Source: an uncultured Prevotella sp.
Lineage (GTDB): Bacteria > Bacteroidota > Bacteroidia > Bacteroidales > Bacteroidaceae
Assembly: GCA_905234355.1 (NCBI GenBank)
Contig: CAJOHP010000049.1
Location: 1 to 19,634, forward strand
Direction: 5' to 3'
DNA length: 19,634 bases
Below, in pieces: positions 16,702 to 19,634 of the stretch (position 1 is the first letter of the stretch; every line of letters starts with the position of its first letter). A program made the position numbers and the translations under genes. The notes under the pieces were generated by a model that saw only the letters and a list, made by a program, of their open reading frames with translations, did not search any database and was not told the DNA's origin.

Positions 16702-17873
16702 CACCACTTCATCTTTAGTTCTCGCCTTTCGCCCTGCGCGTTGCTCACGACGATGGTGTGTTGCTGTCCGGCTTTAGGCCCATAGAGGCGGTATTCGGCC
16801 ATGGTCGCTATCTGCCTTCCGTCCACGCCCGTGATGATGTCGCCCTCACGCAGCCCTGCACGGTAGTGCTCACTGCGCTCCCAGACGAGTCCCACGACAG
16901 GTCTTCCGCCTTCGGACACCACCACCTTGTCGGTCTGCCTGTTGGCCACCGTGGCCTGTTGTGCTCCGTCGTAGGGTGTGAAGACGATGCGCCGCTTCTG
17001 CGGCAGGAAAGCCACGGTGCCGTAGTCGAGCAGGGCGCCGCCCACGTGGGAGCCGCCCTGTGTGGTGAGCGCATGCACGTCGGTAAGGGCAAAGGAGCCC
17101 AGGCAGAGCCGCTCGAGTGCCAGGAAGAGTGTCTCGCCGCGCTGCTCTGTGCCGCCGTAGCCTATGGCGTGGCGCCCCATGCTCCGCCCTTCGACCATGG
17201 TGAGACAGGCGCCGCGCGTGGCGGCCTCGCAGCGGTCGAAGCTCTGGCGGTTCATGGCGTAGAGCAGCGGACTGCCCGTGTCGAAGAGCACCCGCTCGCG
17301 GTAGCCGCCGAACGGCTCTATGTCTATATAAGGCACGTGATAGTTCATGCGGTACTTCAGCCTGACGGCATCCCTGTCGTCGAAGCTGTCCGGCCGGTCA
17401 CTCAGGATGAGCAGGCCCCTGCGGGCGTCTATCTTCAGGTGGAGCCCCTTGCAGACCAGGTCGAAGCCCACGATGCCGTCGATGTCGGAGCGTCGCACGG
17501 TGCGCTGCTGCACGATGGCCTGCATGCCGGTGAAGGTGGTGCGGCCGATGGTCATGGGCGGCATGCGCACTACGGGCACGTCGCTGCTGCGCCCCACAGC
17601 GTCGTGTGAAGCGATGAAACCGAGGCTTTCGGTGCCCTCGATGGGTGCGTCGCCGAAGATGGTGGTCTGGCTGGCCCCCGTGTCAAGGAGGAAGTGCAGC
17701 TGCTTGCCGCCCACGCTGACAGGCACCACGATGCGGTGGTGGTCATAGGCCACCTGCACCGTGTCGGCAAAGTCGTGCTGCGACACGCCGAAACGCAGGG
17801 AGTAGCTCACCTTCTGTGCCGCGGCCACAGCGGCGACGAGCAGCAGGAGCAGCGCTGGCAGGAGTTTTCTCAT
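16701..17873 (-). CDS. Exported retropepsin-like aspartyl protease with C-terminal PDZ domain
   Basis: A 390-residue protein. A signal peptide (1-19, Leu/Ala-rich core, cleavage after AAA) is followed by two protease lobes, each with its own active-site motif: DTGASQT at 64 and DTGSPLL at 198. Hydrophobic-hydrophobic-glycine segments follow them (IDGIVGFD at 131; VGGALLDYGTVAFL at 277). A PDZ domain covers about 315-390 (VVGLVWERSEHYRAGLREGDIITGVDG). It should act in the periplasm or on the surface, with the PDZ domain binding substrate C-termini. The ATG at 17873 starts the signal peptide; the open frame runs 15 codons further but across the promoter zone. First gene of a two-gene operon with the AraC regulator (TGATG overlap) and divergent from the M16 protease gene. 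Confidence 0.92.
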   Translation of the reverse strand: MRKLLPALLLLLVAAVAAAQKVSYSLRFGVSQHDFADTVQVAYDHHRIVVPVSVGGKQLHFLLDTGASQTTIFGDAPIEGTESLGFIASHDAVGRSSDVPVVRMPPMTIGRTTFTGMQAIVQQRTVRRSDIDGIVGFDLVCKGLHLKIDARRGLLILSDRPDSFDDRDAVRLKYRMNYHVPYIDIEPFGGYRERVLFDTGSPLLYAMNRQSFDRCEAATRGACLTMVEGRSMGRHAIGYGGTEQRGETLFLALERLCLGSFALTDVHALTTQGGSHVGGALLDYGTVAFLPQKRRIVFTPYDGAQQATVANRQTDKVVVSEGGRPVVGLVWERSEHYRAGLREGDIITGVDGRQIATMAEYRLYGPKAGQQHTIVVSNAQGERRELKMKW

Positions 17874-17905
17874 GACAGTAGCGCAAGGATAACTATGTTT
17901 TTGTG

Positions 17906-17937
17906 CAAAGGTAGGCAATTATTGCCATTCTGCCAAA
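17906..17937 (-). promoter_or_regulatory. Promoter of the aspartyl protease-AraC operon, with palindrome in the spacer
   Basis: Minus strand: -33 TTTG (17937-17934), 20-base spacer, -7 TACCTTTG (17913-17906). The perfect palindrome GGCAAT-T-ATTGCC (17914-17926) abuts the -7 box. Over 35 bases this promoter matches the C10 peptidase promoter at 25 positions, including a GCA-N5-TGC core. Confidence 0.8.
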
Positions 17938-17978
17938 CAATGGCGGGCAAAAATGTGCGTCAGTTCGTAAATTATTCG

Positions 17979-17986
17979 TAACTTTG
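17979..17986 (+). promoter_or_regulatory. -7 box of the M16 protease promoter
   Basis: TAACTTTG matches the consensus; the -33 candidate TGTG (17954-17957, spacer 21) is weak. A direct repeat TTCGTAA (17964-17970 and 17975-17981) with an 11-base period touches the box. Seven bases separate the box from the ATG, suggesting a transcript with almost no leader. Confidence 0.62.
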
Positions 17987-17993
17987 CAGCCCC

Positions 17994-19247
17994 ATGACAC
18001 ATTACTACACCCACACGCTGCCCAACGGCATGCGCATCATCCATCATCCGTCGCCTTCGCCCGTGGTCTACTTGGGCATTGCCGTCGGCGCGGGCACGCG
18101 CCACGAGGCGGTGGGTCAGGAGGGGCTGGCCCACTTCTGCGAGCACCTCAGCTTCAAGGGCACCACACGCCGCACGGCAGTGCAGGTCATCAACAGCATC
18201 GAGGGCATCGGCGGCGAGCTCAACGCGTTTACCAACAAGGAGGACACGGTCTACTACTGCGCTGTGCACCGCCGCCACGTGCGGCGTGCCGTCGACGTGC
18301 TGTGCGACATTGTCTTCGCGAGCCAGTATCCGCAGCAGGAGGTGGAGAAGGAGTGCGAGGTGGTGTGCGACGAGATAGAGAGCTACGAGGACTCGCCTGC
18401 CGACCTCATCTTCGACGACATAGAGAACGTGCTCTTTGCCGGTCATCCCCTGGGCCACAACATCCTGGGCACAGCCGAGCGCGTGCGCAGCTTCTGCAGC
18501 GACGATGTGCGGTGCTTCACCAGCAGCCACTACCGTCCGGACAACAGTGTGTTCTTCGCCAGCGGCGATGTGGACTTTGCCCAGCTCTGCCGACTGACAG
18601 AGCAAGCAGCTGCGGCCTATAGGCCCCATGAGCCCCATAGGACCCATGAGCCCTATGAGCTCCATGAGTCCCATGAGTCCTATCAGCCCCATAAGCCCCA
18701 CTCCCCCATCATCCGCCATCGGGGCACCCATCAGGCCCACGTGATGCTGGGCACGCGGGCCTTCTGTGCCGACGACCCTCGGCGCTGGGCACTCTTCCTG
18801 CTGAACAACATCGTGGGGGGCCCGGGCCTGAACTCGCGGCTGAGCATGTCGCTGCGCGAGCGGCGCGCACTGGTCTACAGCGTAGACAGCAGCATGGTGG
18901 CCTATAGCGACACGGGGCTCTGGTGCGTCTACTTCGGCTGCGACCCTGCCGACATGAAGCGCTGCCTGCGCCTGGTGCGCACCGAGCTCGACCGACTGGC
19001 CGACCGGCCGCTCTCCGACCGCCAACTGCGTGCGGCCAAGGAGCAGATAGAGGGGCAGCTGACCATCGCCGCCGACAACCGCGAGCAGTTTGTCATCGAC
19101 GTGGCCAAGACCTACCTGCACCACGGCACCGAGCGACAGCTCGACGACATCATTGCCCACATCAGTGCACTCACACCCGCCGACCTGCAGCAGGTGGCAC
19201 AGCACCTCTTCCGCCCGGACGGCATCACCACGCTCATCTATCAGTGA
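17994..19247 (+). CDS. M16 family zinc metalloprotease (pitrilysin/MPP-like) with an in-frame repeat insert
   Basis: A 417-residue, two-lobed M16B peptidase without signal peptide. The N-terminal lobe has the zinc motif HFCEH (His47, Glu50, His51) and, 76 residues further, Glu127 in VVCDEI, with the accessory Glu120 seven residues earlier, so it should be catalytically active. The C-terminal lobe has the substrate-binding Arg/Tyr region (GGPGLNSRLSMSLRERRALVYS, split here as SRLSMSLRERRALVYS near 286-301). Between the lobes, residues 209-238 are a run of tripeptides such as PHE, PHR, THE, SHE and SYQ, encoded by nine 9-base repeats. The frame continues cleanly into RGTHQAHVMLG. The insert sits in the inter-lobe linker, where it is probably tolerated. 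ATG 17994 follows the -7 box by seven bases. Divergent from the aspartyl protease operon. Confidence 0.94.
   Translation: MTHYYTHTLPNGMRIIHHPSPSPVVYLGIAVGAGTRHEAVGQEGLAHFCEHLSFKGTTRRTAVQVINSIEGIGGELNAFTNKEDTVYYCAVHRRHVRRAVDVLCDIVFASQYPQQEVEKECEVVCDEIESYEDSPADLIFDDIENVLFAGHPLGHNILGTAERVRSFCSDDVRCFTSSHYRPDNSVFFASGDVDFAQLCRLTEQAAAAYRPHEPHRTHEPYELHESHESYQPHKPHSPIIRHRGTHQAHVMLGTRAFCADDPRRWALFLLNNIVGGPGLNSRLSMSLRERRALVYSVDSSMVAYSDTGLWCVYFGCDPADMKRCLRLVRTELDRLADRPLSDRQLRAAKEQIEGQLTIAADNREQFVIDVAKTYLHHGTERQLDDIIAHISALTPADLQQVAQHLFRPDGITTLIYQ
18616..18696 (+). repeat. In-frame 9-base tandem repeat array inside the M16 gene
   Basis: Nine 9-base units: CCTATAGGC, CCCATGAGC, CCCATAGGA, CCCATGAGC, CCTATGAGC, TCCATGAGT, CCCATGAGT, CCTATCAGC and CCCATAAGC, then a degenerate CCCACTCCC. 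A 9-base period keeps the frame and yields Pro/Ser/Thr-His/Tyr-Glu/Arg/Gln/Lys triplets. The unit is the same family as the intergenic array at 100-144. Confidence 0.92.
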
Positions 19248-19320
19248 CTGAGCTTTCTGTGCCTACAGCGAAGATGGCACACACACGCGGAAGGACGATG
19301 GCGAAAAAATGCGCAAATAT

Positions 19321-19351
19321 TTTGCGAAATGAGAAAAAAATGCTACTTTTG
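19321..19351 (+). promoter_or_regulatory. Promoter of the truncated gene at the right end
   Basis: -33 TTTG (19321-19324), 19-base spacer, -7 TACTTTTG (19344-19351). The inverted repeat CGCAAA-tat-TTTGCG (19312-19326) covers the -33 box. An ATG follows 31 bases after the -7 box, a normal leader length. Confidence 0.7.
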
Positions 19352-19382
19352 CAGCAAATATTTCGATACAACGAACGCCAAT

Positions 19383-19418
19383 ATGTATAATAACAAGATA
19401 CTGACTTTGGTTTCATGA
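19383..19418 (+). pseudogene. Start of a gene cut off by the repeat element
   Basis: The frame reads Met-Tyr-Asn-Asn-Lys-Ile-Leu-Thr-Leu-Val-Ser and then TGA. The stop codon's T is the first base of the 97-base repeat (19416). A lysine followed by a hydrophobic run is how an exported protein begins, and a consensus promoter stands at the right distance. I infer that a gene lost its body here by insertion of the repeat, by recombination, or by an assembly join at a repeat. Eleven codons cannot identify the product, and a chance ATG is possible. Confidence 0.45.
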
Positions 19419-19512
19419 GTCCACTTGAAAAAGTCGTTTACACCATCGAATACCATCGCGTAGCCACTCCCCTCCCTTCAAGGGGAGGGGTGCCCGAAGG
19501 GCGGGGTGGGGT
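19416..19512 (-). repeat. Dispersed repeat arm, copy R1 (inverted relative to copy L)
   Basis: Reverse complement of 1-97 with 96 of 97 bases identical. The terminal motif CACTTGAAAAAGT lies at 19422-19434 and the G/C hairpin at 19469-19490. With the next arm it forms a palindromic composite around a 31-base spacer (19513-19543), bounded by 13-base perfect terminal inverted repeats. Confidence 0.92.
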
Positions 19513-19543
19513 CTGTAATATCTTGGAAAGGAAGTATTTACTG

Positions 19544-19634
19544 ACCCCACCCCCGACCCCTCCCCTACAAGGGAGGGGAGTGCCATGCGGTCTGTTTCGC
19601 TACCGGTTTACCGACGTTCAGACTTTTTCAAGTG
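19544..19634 (+). repeat. Dispersed repeat arm, copy R2 (diverged interior)
   Basis: Same plan and orientation as copy L: the C-rich tract starting ACCCCACCCC, the hairpin CCCCTCCC (19557-19564) / GGGAGGGG (19571-19578) with loop CTACAA, then GAGTG, and finally ACTTTTTCAAGTG (19622-19634), where the window ends. The interior (about 19582-19620) differs fully from that of copies L and R1, so only the ends and hairpin are conserved. Confidence 0.85.

Noticed and set aside
18616..18705. CRISPR-like array
   Set aside because: Units are 9 bases, contiguous without spacers and translated in frame; this is a minisatellite.
17919..19205. 428-codon minus-strand frame with a GLMGLIGLMG-type run, resembling a repeat protein
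   Set aside because: It is the antisense of the M16 gene; the run is simply the complement of the 9-base repeat. The plus frame has the zinc motif and a promoter.

Overview
The window looks like chromosomal DNA of a Bacteroidota bacterium, most likely of the Prevotella group. The reasons are: nine sites matching the phylum's own promoter (TTTG, about 20 bases, then TAnnTTTG); start codons without Shine-Dalgarno sequences; a C10 (streptopain-type) peptidase ending in dockerin-like repeats; a DUF3737 protein next to a MalY/PatB aminotransferase; and protein sequences of that flavour throughout. Base composition is GC-rich. Both ends of the window are arms of the same dispersed repeat, so this may be a whole contig that broke at repeats.

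Left part (1-8853, minus strand): an apparent operon read right to left from a promoter at 8822-8853. It holds a DUF3737 beta-helix protein, a PatB/MalY-type aminotransferase broken by a small internal deletion, a 1723-residue exported TPR-CHAT protease that overlaps the aminotransferase by ATGA, and a 469-residue exported helical protein of unknown function. The TPR-CHAT protein has intact His/Cys catalytic motifs and an internal tandem duplication of roughly 300 residues. It plus its partner is the best candidate here for an undescribed system.

Middle (8900-10374): a conserved housekeeping block with rpsT (S20) and tRNA-Glu(TTC) on the minus strand and recO divergent on the plus strand.

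Right part (10375-19247): a secreted C10 cysteine peptidase, divergent from a DEAD-box RNA helicase with a DbpA-type RNA-binding domain; a small exported protein; a translationally coupled pair of an exported retropepsin-like aspartyl protease with PDZ domain and a membrane-anchored AraC-type regulator; and a divergent M16 zinc protease. The M16 gene carries an in-frame array of a 9-base repeat that also occurs between genes at the left end of the window.

Right end (19248-19634): a consensus promoter followed by the first 11 codons of what looks like an exported protein. It is cut off exactly where a 97-base repeat begins. That repeat is the inverted, 96/97 identical partner of bases 1-97, and a third, diverged arm follows it. 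Four promoters in the window carry short inverted repeats in or beside the -33/-7 spacer. No CRISPR array, prophage or transposase gene was seen.
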